The notes below the pieces were generated by a model, which did no database searches, was not told where the DNA came from, and saw only the letters and a program-made list of their open reading frames with translations. A stretch of DNA of 64,000 nucleotides from Apoderus coryli. Taxonomy: Eukaryota; Arthropoda; Insecta; Coleoptera; Attelabidae. The position numbers and the translations under genes are program-made. Positions 22,242 to 35,200 of this stretch are shown here, in pieces. Numbering within the stretch: the stretch's first letter is position 1; each line of letters starts with the position of its first letter. The DNA lies in assembly GCA_911728435.2 (NCBI GenBank), contig OU452204.1:10354001-10418000 (forward strand), written 5' to 3'.

Positions 22242-23394
22242 TTAATATGAAGGGAAAATAAAAAAGAAAAACAACTGAACTAAATTTTCAAGGGAGGGTT
22301 TTTTAAAAAAAAACATATACCAACCACCCTACTTTTCATCACAATTGTTTCGGTGTTATTCAGATACAACCCTGTCTAACAATTTTATACATAAGTTGCC
22401 GGAAAGAACGAACGTTTGATAGATTGATCTCTTATTGCTACGCATTTAGATTTTTAGGTATTTATTACGGTAAAATATTATGCATTGTGCGTGATATATC
22501 TGTTAGTTATTGTAACAATAATGTGATATACATCGTAATCCAAGTTAGCCAGCCGAAAAAGTTATTTGTTATTTCTATTAATATGTAAGTATGCAGAATT
22601 ATCATTTTAATCATTTCCATATGCAAAATAACTAGCAGCAGAATTTAATAAAAATTATTTTATTTTGGTATTATATTAAATATACTGTGTGTTTCATAAT
22701 ATATGCGCAGGAGTTTAGGATGTGAGGGCTCGTCCAAAAATATGAAAAAAAGTTTCTATTAACTGACCCTGTAAAATGCACCATTTTCGAGATGATGAAA
22801 TTAAGAAAAAAATCCGTTTATCGTACAGCTTTTGTAAGTATTTTCTACTGCTATGTTTTGTGTATATTTTTTTTTTTCGTAATTGGTTAAGATTTTGAAG
22901 GGGTAGTGGGTGTTTTTCTCTCCAATTTCTAAGCCACTGGAAAAAGTACGGAATTAAGATACCCATTGAACCGTCAATGTTCTCTACACAAAAAAGGTAC
23001 TCTTAGTTATAAGCTCTAAAGTTGACTGTTTTAATAATAATAGCGAAAACATGTATCTGATATTATTAACAGCAAGATTTTTTTTTTTATTATTAGTATC
23101 ATTAAAGATTAATCTTTGGTATAATGGAAAGACGACCGATAACAGGAAAATTTAGGTTAGGGTTGCATTTCTACCATAATGTCCATTTAGCGTTCTTTTA
23201 GTCACTAACCAACATTCCACCATCAATATATCAGCCCATGACGTCAGAAAATAACGCTGAATAAAAGAACACACTCTATATGAGCCCTCTAGATGCAAAA
23301 CTCGGTAAATGCAAACATCCGAATTTTGGGAATTAACAAAAAACTGTTTTTCTTGTTATTTCTTGTTAAAACATTTTCATATTTTGATATTAGG
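22242..23394. other. No gene; mariner-like leader at about 22685-22930
   Basis: GTGTTTCATAATATATGCGC, CTCGTCCAAAAATATGAAAA and ATGCACCATTTTCGAGAT resemble the 5' leader of insect mariner-like elements, but no transposase follows. At 23278-23320 lies an inverted copy of the sequence at 27602-27650. Confidence 0.3.
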
Positions 23395-23461
23395 TGGCAA
23401 TAGTGGTCATGATTGAATTCATAATAAACCAAAACCCAGTTCAGTCTAAGATCGATTATAC

Positions 23462-24691
23462 CGGGTGATTCAATGAAACGGCACGATTTGGCAACGCTAC
23501 GGACGGTACAATAGAGGAGCCTCGGGCTTGCGACGTAAACGTGGTGAATCTAGAGAGTGGGAAGTTTAGTTATCATGGAGAAGTGGTCGGGTGAACAACG
23601 CGCATTTGCTGTGAAAGCTTATTACAAAAATGGTGAAAGTTTTGTGCGTGTCCAACCATTTGCCGCCCCCCGCTCCAGTTCCGTCTCACAAGGCTATTCA
23701 AACTTGGGTTAGGAAATTTGAAATGAGTGGTTCAAAATCACAGAAAAAAGGTAGCAGTGTCAAAACTCGCACACTAGAGCGGTGCGAAACTCATTACACG
23801 CGAGTCGTCGAGGATCCCTGCGACGACGAAGCTTAAATCTGGGATTAGGCTATACCACTACGAGCAGAATTTTGCATAAAGATCTCCGTTACCATCTATA
23901 CAAAATCCAGATTGTGCAAGCCCTTAACGTGCGAGATTATCCCACCCGACTAGGGTTTTTTGAACAAATGTTGAAGTTCATCTCACTGGGTATGTCAACA
24001 AACAAAATTTCCGCTATCGACAATAATCCGCGGCAATTACACGAAAGACCCCTATATTGAGAAAAGAAAACCGTGTGGTGTGCAACTTCCTCGTTAGGGA
24101 TCATCGGACCTTATTTTTTTGGACAAGGATGGGCACGCAGTAACAGTAAACTCTGATCGCTACGTGCACATGATAAATAATTTTTTCTCCCGGCAATCGA
24201 GAATTACAGAAATGAAGCCACGACCTTTCAACAGGATGGCGCAACATGCGACACAAGACGAGTATCAATGAATTTACTAAGAAGATCGTTCCCCGGTCGT
24301 CTTATGAGTAAAAACGGTGATATTCCCTGGCCACCTCGTAGTCCGGACCTCTCCCTATGCGACAACTTTCTTTCTCTCTTAAGTCGAAAGTGTTTCAAAG
24401 TAACCCCTCCCAAGAACTATCGAGGCTTTGAAAGAACGGATATGCGAAGAAGTGGAAGCAATACCTCAAGAAATGTTACTCCTTGTCGTAAACAGCTTTG
24501 TACCACGGCTGCAAGAATGTGTTCGGCAAAATGGAGACCACCTTTCCAATATTATGTTCAAAAACTGAATATTTCTTCACTTACACATTAATTTCCATCT
24601 ATGTAGTATACGTTTTTTTATTAAATTTAATAAAAATATATTTTTTCAGTTTTTTTTATTTATTTGAAATCGTACCGTTTCATTGAATCAC
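23462..24691 (+). mobile_element. Mariner-like element with TIRs inserted in a LINE
   Basis: Left end CCGGGTGATTCAATGAAACG (23462) is matched by the inverted right end at 24664-24691 (CGTTTCATTGAATCAC). TATA lies on both outer sides, compatible with a TA target duplication. About 1.23 kb, near full length for the class. Confidence 0.8.
23575..24590 (+). pseudogene. Mariner-like DDE transposase, multiply frameshifted
   Basis: It starts with MEKWSGEQRAFAVKAYYKNG, the typical N-terminus (DUF4817-type helix-turn-helix), then PAPVPSHKAIQTWVRKFE and GSSVKT in a shifted frame. The region of the first catalytic Asp is eroded (NNPRQLHERPL survives). GIIGPYFF, then FQQDGATCDT with the second Asp, PGRLMSKNGDI and PPRSPDLSLCD with the third follow. 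Stops and shifts occur throughout. Related fragments sit at 45440-46335 and 47430-47880. Confidence 0.8.
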
Positions 24692-24699
24692 ATTGTATA

Positions 24700-25380
24700 T
24701 GTATTACAAATATTCCAGGATCAACTGAGGTATCAAACTTTAACATCGGGTTTTCAGATCACTATGCTCAAAAAGCTGGATTTACATATAAAAACTCACA
24801 ACCTGCTGCCTCTAGCACATGCAACCCAAAAAGTAGGCATTTAGTGCCTCTGCAATTAGTGAATTTCGGTTTCTGCTCAGTGGGCTCGATGTTAATGGTC
24901 TGTCCGGCATTACTTTTGATGGCGCATTCGAGAGATTTTGGCAAAGACTTGAATGGAGCTTTGATGTTGCGTTTCCTTTAATGTCTTCGAGACCCGCTCG
25001 TAAGTCCAATAATTTCAAAATTTGCTTCTCGGGCGAGCTTCAGCATGACTACGATTATCTCCAAAATCTAAATTCGCTCAGGCAACATGTCTCAAATGAT
25101 GGCTTACAGCGAACGTATAGCGAACTTCGTAGAAATGTCAATCATAGAATATCGTATGAGAAGGGTGCGATTTTTAGTAATCGCTTGGAAAATTCCAGCA
25201 ACAAATCCAAAACGGTGTGGAAAATATTCCGAGAATGTACTGGAAAGGTACAAAATCGTAATAAACCAATAGTCCTCACTCAACAATATTATTTCAAACC
25301 CATCTGAGGTCGCTACTCTTTTCTGCACGTACTTCTCAACTGTAATTGCGGATAAACTACATTCCCATTTTAATGGAAAT
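24700..25380 (+). pseudogene. LINE endonuclease end and linker
   Basis: GFSDHYAQKAGF marks the end of the endonuclease (SDH motif). In another frame ITFDGAFERFWQRLEWSFDV and FPLMSSRPARKS, then an open stretch 24981-25280 (LNSLRQHVSNDGL, NKSKTVWKIFRE), form the linker found upstream of RT in jockey/CR1 LINEs. Two or more frameshifts separate the pieces. Confidence 0.65.
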
Positions 25381-26959
25381 TTGTCTGCCCATTGTACTGT
25401 GGGGACGAATAATCCCAGAAGTATGTTTTTTGGTCCAGTGTCAGCGGAGGACGTTGCAAGAGTCATATCTAAATTCCCTAATAAAAAATCTACGGGTATA
25501 GACAGTATTCCGATAAAGGTATTAAAGGAATCTTCTGACGTGTTCTGTCCCATAATAGCGGAGTTGTCGAGTATGTCTGTACATCATGGGAGATTTCCGG
25601 AGCAACTGAAGAGGTCCGTTATCATCCCGTTACATAGAAAGGGTGACCAGAAAGCCATCGCAAATTATAGGCCAATAGCTTTAATAAGCACTGTGTCGAA
25701 GGTGATTGAGAAGCTTGTGCCCGAGAGAATTTTTGAATTTTTAAGCCAGTGTGATGTGTTAACCGGTTGTCAGCACGGATTTAGACAAGGTTTTTCCACC
25801 GAAACCTGCACCATCGAATTTGTTCAACAGGTTCATGATCTGATTGATAACGGCTCCCATGTAGTGGCTCTTTTATTCGATTTGTCCAGCGCATTTGACG
25901 TTGTTGATACAGACTTTCTATGCCTAAAATTAGAACAAGTTGGCATACGTGGACCAATCAATCAGTGGATACATTCTTATTTGGAGGACCGAAAAATCAC
26001 GGTTAAAATTGAATATGTTGTATCAGACTTCTTAAATGTTGATCTGGGCACTCCTCAGGGAAGTATACTAGGCCCATTGCTATTTTTAATTTATATTAAC
26101 GATCTTCGTGCAAATATCACACACGGTTTTCAGTACATGTATGCTGATGACACCACTCTTTTATTATCTGACAGGGATCCTGAAATTCTAAAACATAAGA
26201 TAAATGTCGCGCTCGATGAGTTTCGAATATGGTGTCGGAGTAACAGGCTGATGATCAACTTTGACAAAACAGTTGCTATACACTTTAATAAGTTCAGAAC
26301 ATTGGATCTCAACATAAACTTTGATCATATCCATCTTCCTCTATCAGATTCTGCTAAACTGCTAGGAGTTTTTGTTGATCCGGACTTCAGCTGAACGGTA
26401 ACGCATATAGACCACCTTTGTAAAAAACTTAATACATCTTTATATATTATTAATTCGCTGAAGACTTGCATGAGTGTGCATGTCTTACTTTCAATATATT
26501 ATGCATTGATCTATTCAGCAATTGCGTATGGTATAGTGGCCTGCTGGGGCAGGTCTAGTATGATTGACAGAGTGTTTATACTACAAAAACGAGCAGTGCG
26601 TTGCATTTTTAATATTCCTTTTAGGGGAGGTTTTTACGCAAAATCGTTTGCTCACAGTCCCATCTATTTACCTATATAAAACACTCTGTCATATTTACAA
26701 AAATAAAGATGGCGCACGTACGTGTGGAGACAACCACGAGTATTCCACTAGGGGAAGGGACCGATTGTACTTGCCTCGTCCCAAACACGAATTTTACAAA
26801 AAGTCACCAAAATACGCGGGCTACCAATGTTATAATCTCCTGCCCGAGGACGTTAAGGGTTGCCTAACTGAGACACAATTTAAAAGAAAATTGAAACTGT
26901 ATTTGATTGATAGCGTGTTCTACAGCTTTCAGGAGTTTGTTGATACTAATGGACGGTAG
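25381..26959 (+). pseudogene. LINE reverse transcriptase, largely intact
   Basis: An uninterrupted 337-codon stretch (25381-26394) has the RT blocks in order: KSTGIDSIPIKVLK, IIPLHRKGDQKAIANYRPI, GCQHGFRQGFST, LLFDLSSAFD (first Asp), GTPQGSILGPLLFLIYINDL, YMYADDTTLL (catalytic YADD, about 26146) and LGVFVDPDFS. A TGA at 26392-26394 interrupts where tryptophan is expected. The frame continues TVTHIDHLCKKLNTSLYII and is shifted near 26630, then ends as YAGYQCYNLLPEDVKGCL and LIDSVFYSFQEFVDTNGR at 26959. Catalytic residues are present, but the stop and shift make it a pseudogene. Confidence 0.85.
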
Positions 26960-27130
26960 TTTTTTTTATCGATTGTAATTGTTCATTTGTTTGTTTATTT
27001 GTTGTTTATTTATTTATTTATTTTTCTCTGAATGTTATTATGAGTGTTTTTATTTTGAACATTATTGTTTACATATTGACATGTCTATGTACAGAAATGT
27101 ACAATTTATGACTGAAATAAAGAATTTGAA

Positions 27131-27660
27131 ACCTCGATACAGTAACAAATCTCGGAAAATTCAAGTAATAAATTGCATTCACCAAGTTTTGCACCCTAAC
27201 GCTAGCAAAAACCTAGTTTTGCAACCTTCTGTTAAAGAAAATATATTTCGCAGGTTATTGAAACAAATTTTTATTAAGGAAAAATATAAAAAAGAAATAA
27301 ATGTTTACGAACCAGTGATAATAATAAATATTGCGCTAATAATAACATAGTCTTGTAAATCGTAATAAAAACATCTAAACCGAAAACACCGGGAGTCACG
27401 TGAGGAATTGAGAGCCTGTCATTGGCCAAAGAGCAAAAACAGCGAGTTTTGCACATATGTGCATGAAGCACAAGGAGAGTTATGCATCTAGGTGCTGTTT
27501 TTGTATTGAAAATTGTGTGTGAATAAGCAAGTTTTGCATATGTTTCTCAGCATATTTGAATAGAAACGAAAATTTTCTATAAGATAGAGTATTTAACTCG
27601 ATTTTCACCATTTTTGCATTTACCGAGTTTTGCATCTAGAGCGCTCATATGTCCGACATT
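27131..27660. repeat. Region with recurring AGTTTTGCA motif
   Basis: RAGTTTTGCA or close variants occur at about 27184, 27214, 27443, 27528 and 27625, and once inverted at 23292. The last copy (CATTTACCGAGTTTTGCATC) is the inverse of 23290-23312. It may be the decayed end of a larger repeat. Confidence 0.45.
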
Positions 27661-29259
27661 TTTCGTTACTTTTGATTGAAGTATGCAAATATGATTCTTA
27701 AAACGCTTGTAACTTCTGAAGTAATATATTTTTTTCTACGACTGTCGTTAACTGCCTTTATTATATGTTCAATCATAATTTGAACTGTTTCTCATTTAAA
27801 AATGCACGGGTAAATTTCCTGGTAATGACAAAAGTAGCATCGGATATGAAAAATCACCATACAATACCAACAAACCAAATTGACAGTTTAAATTATTTCG
27901 AAGGTTTAAAAGCTAATTATATAATGAAGAACAGTGATAGTGAATATAGTTTAACACCACCGTCAATTTAATAATAATAATAATAAATGACTTTATTGTA
28001 ATTATATGTAATTATATATATAAATACAATAGGCGAAGTTGAAGCTTATTGATTCCTAACTTAACCATTAAAAGTAATAGTCCATTGAAGAAAAAAAAGA
28101 CAGACAAAAGGAAACCTTACTTGAATAAATACAAAACATACTTTATTAAAACGACAACTTAATTTAGAGGACTATCCAAATTTTAAATTAAGTCCAATAC
28201 AAAATACAACTTGTTGAAATAAAAAATACAATTCAAATACTTTTAACTCGTCATATTTAGGCTTACGCCAACAGGGCGAGTATAGATAAGTTTCGAAAAA
28301 CAATTATTTTATTAAAAATTATGATGTTTAATGTACTAAAACGCATTAAAACAGTCGTAGAAAAACTATAGTGTGAAACTCACATGAAATGACCATTAAC
28401 CTGTCAAAGTTTGTAAGAGAACTTGTAGAACACCCTGTATAGAGGAATTTATTTCCAAAATGGTAAAAATTGAAAATCAAATTATAACTGAGTTATCGCC
28501 TGATACTTCTAATAAGTTTGAAGTTGCTACTCCAAATAATACTGATAATGATAATACGACAAGTGGCGTTGCTGGTTCTTCTGTTGATTGTTCTATGAGA
28601 CATGGAATAATAAACAATAATTATAATCATCAATAATACGTGATTTGTATTTTGATTTGATTAAAAATAAATTACTTGCCTCCCTACGAATTTATATATT
28701 CTTTTATTGACGCAGTCTGTATTACTAATTCGAAATCAATTAATGATTATAGTTTAGATATTTTATTTAACTTTAATTAGCGGTGAAATACCCAAATAAT
28801 GATTAGGAAGTATTCCATTCAAGATATACTTTATTGGATGTTTTCATAACTTAAAGTAATTCTAACAAGATGGTGTTTCAACCCAGCGGGGTAGGTTTGT
28901 AATGATAAAGTGAATTACTAAAACAATGTCGGGTGTTGCAGCAGCACGTGAACTACCGTTAAAACAGAGATTTTAAAAATATTTTGAGGTTATGACAGTT
29001 ACGACAGTGTTCGATACAATAAAAATCTGCTTATAACATTACTTGACAATTTAATATTTTTCCACCAGACTACCGTCTTACATTATATCCATGCTCATAA
29101 CCAAATTTGAAAAACATTTCCTCAGTTCTGATTCTAGATATCAGCTCGAAGTGTGGCCTAGAGTACAGGTCTTATATGATCCGCATAGTTTACAGGTTTT
29201 GGATCTGGATAATGTTCTACATGATTGCAAAGTGCAACGTTCGATTCAAAGAACATAGA
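27661..29259. other. UTP6 3' flank; no confirmed gene
   Basis: Holds a LINE-type tail ((AAT)n plus CTTTATTGTAA, 27971-28060, minus), a CACCCTGTATAG motif at 28432, and a 58-codon open frame 28460-28636 (MVKIENQIITELSPD...) of unknown nature. A minus-strand AATAAA at about 28830-28835 could serve UTP6 polyadenylation. A short MSGVAAARELPLKQRF frame at 28927 stops at once. Confidence 0.35.
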
Positions 29260-32200
29260 TTAAACTGGGGCTTCAGCTAGCAGTTTGTTACACTTTTCTC
29301 GAAAACATAGCATTAGTATAGGTTCAAGTTCTTTTTCAGCATCAGTGTATATTTTTCGGATTTTCTCATTTGCATCAAGTACTTTATGATGAATCAGATA
29401 AAATTGAACGTAGTTTAACCAAACGTCTATGTCCTCGCTACCAAACTGCAAAATAAATAATATTATATGATTACTGGCAATTAATACGAGAATTTCTAGT
29501 TAAAAATGCCAACAAAATAAATATGAATAAATGATATGAATTTACTCTGTAATGGCGATTGTCCACTAAACGACAATTTGAGTTTGTGTTTTCTAAAACC
29601 TGGAAAACAAAACAGAAACAAACTTTTGTTTCCATCAAGCGGACTAGGTTTTGTTTTTATTGTCAAGCCTTTTCCACTGGTTCTTGCGTCAGAACAGATT
29701 TTTTCAATTACTAACCAACATATTTAGAGAAAAAAAAATCTTATTCTAGTTGTGGCTGGTTTATCCTGCGGTCCTTGGAAAAAAGTAAGAGTATATATTT
29801 TTTAGGTACCAGTAAATAATTAATAAGTATTATTAAAGACAACACCATCACAGATATTGGGTTCGATCACTTTTATGAAGAAGAGTAAATGCTGCACAAT
29901 TAATTGGACTGCATGGGGAACTACGTTCATGATTTCATAATTTTCTGAGAATGTCTTCCTCTGATTTTGAAGAGCTAATAATATTATTATTATAATATAA
30001 TTCCTGTAACATACTTGAATCTACTAAGATCGTATCTGAGCGAGAGGCTATTTAGTACTCGTATCAATAACAGTGCATCACCGACCTTCGATATCAAATC
30101 TGGAGTTCCGGTTTTGTCAAAATTTTGTTTTTTTCTTACTTATCCTACAGACTTATTGAATGACCTGTTATTTATATAACTCTGTTAAATTTATACAACG
30201 TTTCAAAACAAAACACAAAACCACTGTTTCAACTTGAGTTTCAAAATACTTCGAAACCTTTTGATGTTACCACTTCCGAGCAGGAAGCAAAGAACCAAAC
30301 TGCAGCTGTCACAAAACACGAAAATCTTCAAAATGTTTTTGAATAGTTGCAGTTTTGTTTCTTTTTTCGACACGAGTTTGTGTTTTGTTATTATTTTGTC
30401 CGTTTAGTGGAAAACCAGCATTAGACTTACCCAGAATAAATAAATAAACAGTTAATATTTAAAAAATAAAAACGTCTCTAATATGCTTGCTTACCTGTTC
30501 ACAAGCCAACCTCAAACACATGGCCCAATGCTCCATATCACTATCACCACAGTCCATCGATTCTGCTTTAGCCATAGTCATGTGTAACTCTTTACAGTAG
30601 GGCTGTTTTCCAGCTATTTGATCATACGCCTTTCTAGCGTGCTTCATTCCTCTCATCAACACCAACCAGTTAATATAATCTGGTTTAAAAACACTTGATA
30701 CCGGTTTCGGTTGTCTAATAGCCTCTAAATAAATGGACTCTACTTGGTCAGAACTGGATCTAGAGAAAAATTCAACAATTTTTAATACTTAAAAATATTA
30801 CAATAATTACCTATATTACTTACAAAAACAGGTAAGTATAGATTAAATATTTTCCTACCTTATAGAATGATAATCAATAAAAATATGCCACAAGGGTTCT
30901 GCAGTTTCATTCAGACATGGAAGGGCACGACTGAAAGTTTTATTCACCAAAGTAGTATTGTCTTCGAGGATATAGTATCTTACATATAGCTCCCAAAGTT
31001 GTACAGAATGTGGCATTTTACAGACAGCTAAAAAATAAGTATAATTAAATTATAAGAATCAATATTTATTTAGTCTAGTAGACAGAAAATAGCAAGGTAA
31101 AGGCCTGGTTTTACAATGTAGGTATACCTAGATTAACACTATACCTAGAATATTTCAGAAAAATGTGTTCTACAATCATAGTTTAACTTTATCTTCAACA
31201 TAAACTAGAGTATAATTTATCCCTCGAAATTCGACTGGATATACACAATTTATCTCAATTTTTTTATCGCGTTCATAATACTTAAAGTAAAATCAATTCA
31301 CACCCGACGTGCTCCGAATAAAGTATGTACTGCGCTCTGGTGAGGCCTTGCGCAGAATATGCCATTGTGCTCGGAATGGCTTTGTCACTAGAGCATCCCG
31401 CTGATTGGACTTATTTTCTTCGTTCAGCGAGTTTCTTGAAGTTTTGGGGGGAGGTTTCCGAATTGACATTCCGACTTTAGCCCAATATGGTTATGCATTG
31501 TTAACGGCCTTTGAGGTTATTTGTGTGTTGTAGTTTTCATGTATTGTGTTTATTTGAGCCATATTGTATAATTATGCAAGTTTTAAATTAGTTCATTACT
31601 TTAAATTTATTAATTTAGAATTGTATTATAGGTGATGTTGCCACATGTATTGTTGATTGTAGTTATTTCTTATGTAGTATTCGACTTTGTCCGTAAATAA
31701 ATAAATATGGATCATGTGTATACAAAATAAGTTTATCAGAAATTACGCATACCGGTCTGGATGTAGTTGGATCAACGTCGACTATATTTCTGCACTTAAT
31801 ATTAAGACATCCATGGCCATGGTCAGACATTTTGAATTAATTTGCACAGGACAAATTACGCGTATAACGTACGCATTGATTGAGTGCAGAGAGATTATAA
31901 TGCTTATCAGGATAAAGTGGATGCCCTATACTTTTTACTCCGCAATAAACACATAGGATATAAGATTTATATGAAACATCAAAAAAATACTCACCATAAT
32001 TTAGGATTTGTAACACCCTCTCTCCATCTGCAATATACAATTCAATCCAAGCTTCATAATGCCGTTCTTGTAATTCAACTGATTTACTGGCTTCTTCTAA
32101 AGCGTTTTTAAGCGCTTCTGTTCTCAATTGAGTAGCAACATGATAGTTTTCTTTCTAAACAAAATTAGGTATTAACATTATTTACACAACAAACCTCATT

Positions 32201-35200
32201 CAACCCCATAATTTACCTGCATTAATATAAGTGTATCTAAATAATAACTCCATAATTGGTTTCTCTCTAAATTAGTAACTTTCTTTAGTCCATTTTTATA
32301 TGCATCTATGCAACGACGTATACGAAACTTAGTTGGATTCGCTGATACTGCGCTCTGTGGTAAATTATAATGCTTACCTAAACAAAAATGAGAAAATGTT
32401 TTACAATAATTATCAAACAAAGGTGTAGTGTATTATATTCATCACCAATATTTGCTTTGAAATTATTAAAGTCGATGAGTGAAATACCGCTGGATTTCCA
32501 TTAAAGACCACTCTTAATATTTATTAATTTTTATAACATTGATAAACAGAAAGGTCACGATTACAGATACTTTTGGAAGATATTTCATATATAGGTATGT
32601 ATATTGTGGCGTTAAGACTGACAATTTATTCTGCCATTTGTCATGTGTAAAACACAAATTACTCAATATGTATAATAAATGTGACAAACCTAAATTTTTG
32701 AGACAGAAACCTTCCCAACTAAACTTATAGAAATTATACGTCTGGATAAATCTTAGTCAAATTTACATTAGCTAACGTTTGGCTGATCATCCGTCATCTT
32801 CTTCAGATCAACTTTACATAAACGCGGTTAAACTTAAACTGAGCACATTGCTGTGTCGTGCCTGATATAGGTGGCACACCGGTCATTGGTGTTAATCAGA
32901 TAATATTGAAGAAGTTGCGAAGGTAGATATATAATTCTGGTTTTCACGATTTTTGAAATGCGGTCAGTTATACCAAAGATTAATCTACACAATAGATAGT
33001 CAGCCCAATGCATTAAAATCAGAACATCTCTAAGTATGCCTGCCACTACGTGGCGTATACTAGCTTGTACAGCATAGAGCAGTATTGTCACAGCCAGAAA
33101 CCGTTTTGTAGTTTATTAATATCAGAAACAAATCGCAACGTATAACAATTATTTACATCATTTGCAACAGATATGCACCGGCAATGCTGTATTGTCAGAG
33201 AAATTGATGAAATTCTGTATTAATCTGGAGGGGATACGCAGGGAGGGTAGAAAAAAAAACAAGCGATTGTGGTGTGTGTCGTGCTGTTGCCGATTCGTCG
33301 GTAAAAGAAACACACAGGGTGATTTATTACAAGTACAGTATTGAAATAAAAGCCTAATCTCTATGAATTAAATTTAATATAATAATATTTAATCCATGTC
33401 ATACATGTTTCAAGACTAGACCAGTCCCATGATCAGTGGCGAACAATCGTTAAATGAAAAGCTTTTAGATAGAAACATACTTTTGACTCCATTGTAATAA
33501 TTTGTTGATGTATATAAAAAATCTAAATATCTAAAAGCTAAAAGCTTTTGATTTAATTATTGCTCGCCACTGATTATGGGACTGGTCTAGTCTTGAAACA
33601 TGTTGGCATGGATTAATGATTATTAGGTATATTAAATTTATTTCGTGGATATTAGACTTTTATACCAATACCGAAATCAAGTAGGTATTAATGTACATTA
33701 TTCTTTGTCAAAATTATAACTCCACTTAAGAATGGACTAGGTACTTTTTCAATTTATTACATATATTTTAAATATTTCACGTAGACAATGTGGCAAAGAT
33801 GTAACAAGATTGTTGTAGATCTTATAATACCTATAATAAAAAAATTATCAGTGCTACCTATATTATATTAGGTATACCTATTATAATAGTATGTCTCTGT
33901 TATTGTGATTTTCATTGTTTTCATACCTACTGATTTTGTTTTGAAGAGAATTAATATATTAAATTAAATTTAATCTTTGGCTGCGTAGTTATTTTTTTGT
34001 GAATATTTTTTAACTTATTTTGTGTTTTTCTAATTTTAGACTAATTATATTATTTTGTGTTGTGATTTTTTTTTTTATTTGAGAAACTTCCTAGTTAGTG
34101 ACTAAATAATTTTTGAGTGTTTTGTGAAAATGGAAAGAAACAATTCGAAATTAAGTCGTAACCAATGTGCTTTTCGAAATTGTAACAACAGTTACAGAAA
34201 CAATCGAGAGGTACATTTCTTTCGATTTCCTAAAGAAGAAGATCGATGCAGAAAATGGGTTATAAATTCAGGTATAAGTTCCACTTTATCGGTTTAGGTA
34301 CTTAAATTTTACTTCTTTTTAATGTTTCTTCGGGTAAATAATAAGTTCGGTAGGAATAGGGCTTTGGCTATCAAACAAAAAAGATAGAACATAGAAATTT
34401 GACATAGGGGTAGTTCTAAGCATTTACAAGTTTGTGACGTGTAGCGATTTTCGATGCCGCCCACGGAGGTATACATGAGGGCGGCGCAATGCCGTTTTAA
34501 ATATCTCGTTTCGCTTTCTTGGAAAATAAAAAATTATAACTGATAACTGAAACTTAGTACTTAATACGTGGGCGTAAGAGGTAAGCTCACTTCACAGGTC
34601 TCTATTAATGAAAGAAAGTTGACATTTTGAGCATCTGCGTAAAATTAAATGTATCCGTTTGGTGGGTTGTTTTGATTACAATAAGTCGGTGCCAAGCCCA
34701 AGCCCGAAACAAAATAAATCTATATTTACCTACTACCTATTTGGCTTGGTACCGACTATTATGTGCATTGTTGTCTTTTGAATGATATTTGTATTTTGTT
34801 ATTTTTCGTATTTTTTATTAGTTCTTTTGACAGCTCTGGTGTCATCAATACACCTGTATCCCGAATTGCACCAAATTCCGATGCTATTGAACAAGCATAT
34901 AATCCTAAATATAATATTCTTTTTGAACTACCTGTATCTCGAAAACCAAGCCGTAGCGGACCCATGTACATATGAAATTTGTATCTTAAAATTAGTCAAA
35001 GAATCACCCTTTAAAGTTTGTACAAGTACTTATGCAACACCCTGTATACATAGATACTTTGATTTGCAATTTGCAAATCTGTCAAACTAGGTAATGCTGT
35101 TTTTTTTTATTTACTTTCAAATATGGTGTTATGTAATTGTATTCAAATTAAATGTTTGGGGATGATATTTACAAGTTTTATTTTTTTTATATAGAGAAAC

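Larger units (their letters stand above)
23395..27130 (+). mobile_element. LINE (jockey/CR1-like), split by a mariner-like insertion
   Basis: The LINE resumes at 24696 with CITNIPGSTEV...GFSDHYAQKAGF, the end of the endonuclease domain. The left flank of the mariner (QSKIDYT at about 23440-23460) supplies the preceding endonuclease residues. Linker, RT and tail follow, then a TTTATT-rich 3' UTR and a terminal GAAATAAAGAATTTG near 27115. Most of the endonuclease is missing, so the copy is 5' truncated. The LINE is therefore older than the mariner. Confidence 0.7.
33370..33630. repeat. Palindromic element with a hammerhead-like pair, in UTP6 intron 4
   Basis: Arms 33370-33470 and 33530-33630 are inverted copies (CATGTTTCAAGACTAGACCA / TGGTCTAGTCTTGAAACATG; AAGCTTTTAGAT repeated inward), separated by about 60 bp. 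This is the same architecture as at 1993-2484 and 4058-4428. Confidence 0.75.

Noticed and set aside
22715..22966. 83-codon minus-strand ORF
   Set aside because: It overlaps a sequence resembling a noncoding mariner-like leader, and the peptide has no recognisable pattern.
25104..25553. 149-codon minus-strand ORF
   Set aside because: Antisense shadow of the LINE linker and RT, which have clear plus-strand motifs.
28927..28977. Plus-strand MSGVAAARELPLKQRF as the start of a gene
   Set aside because: It stops after 16 residues, no splice donor in frame is convincing, and it would collide with the UTP6 3' end.
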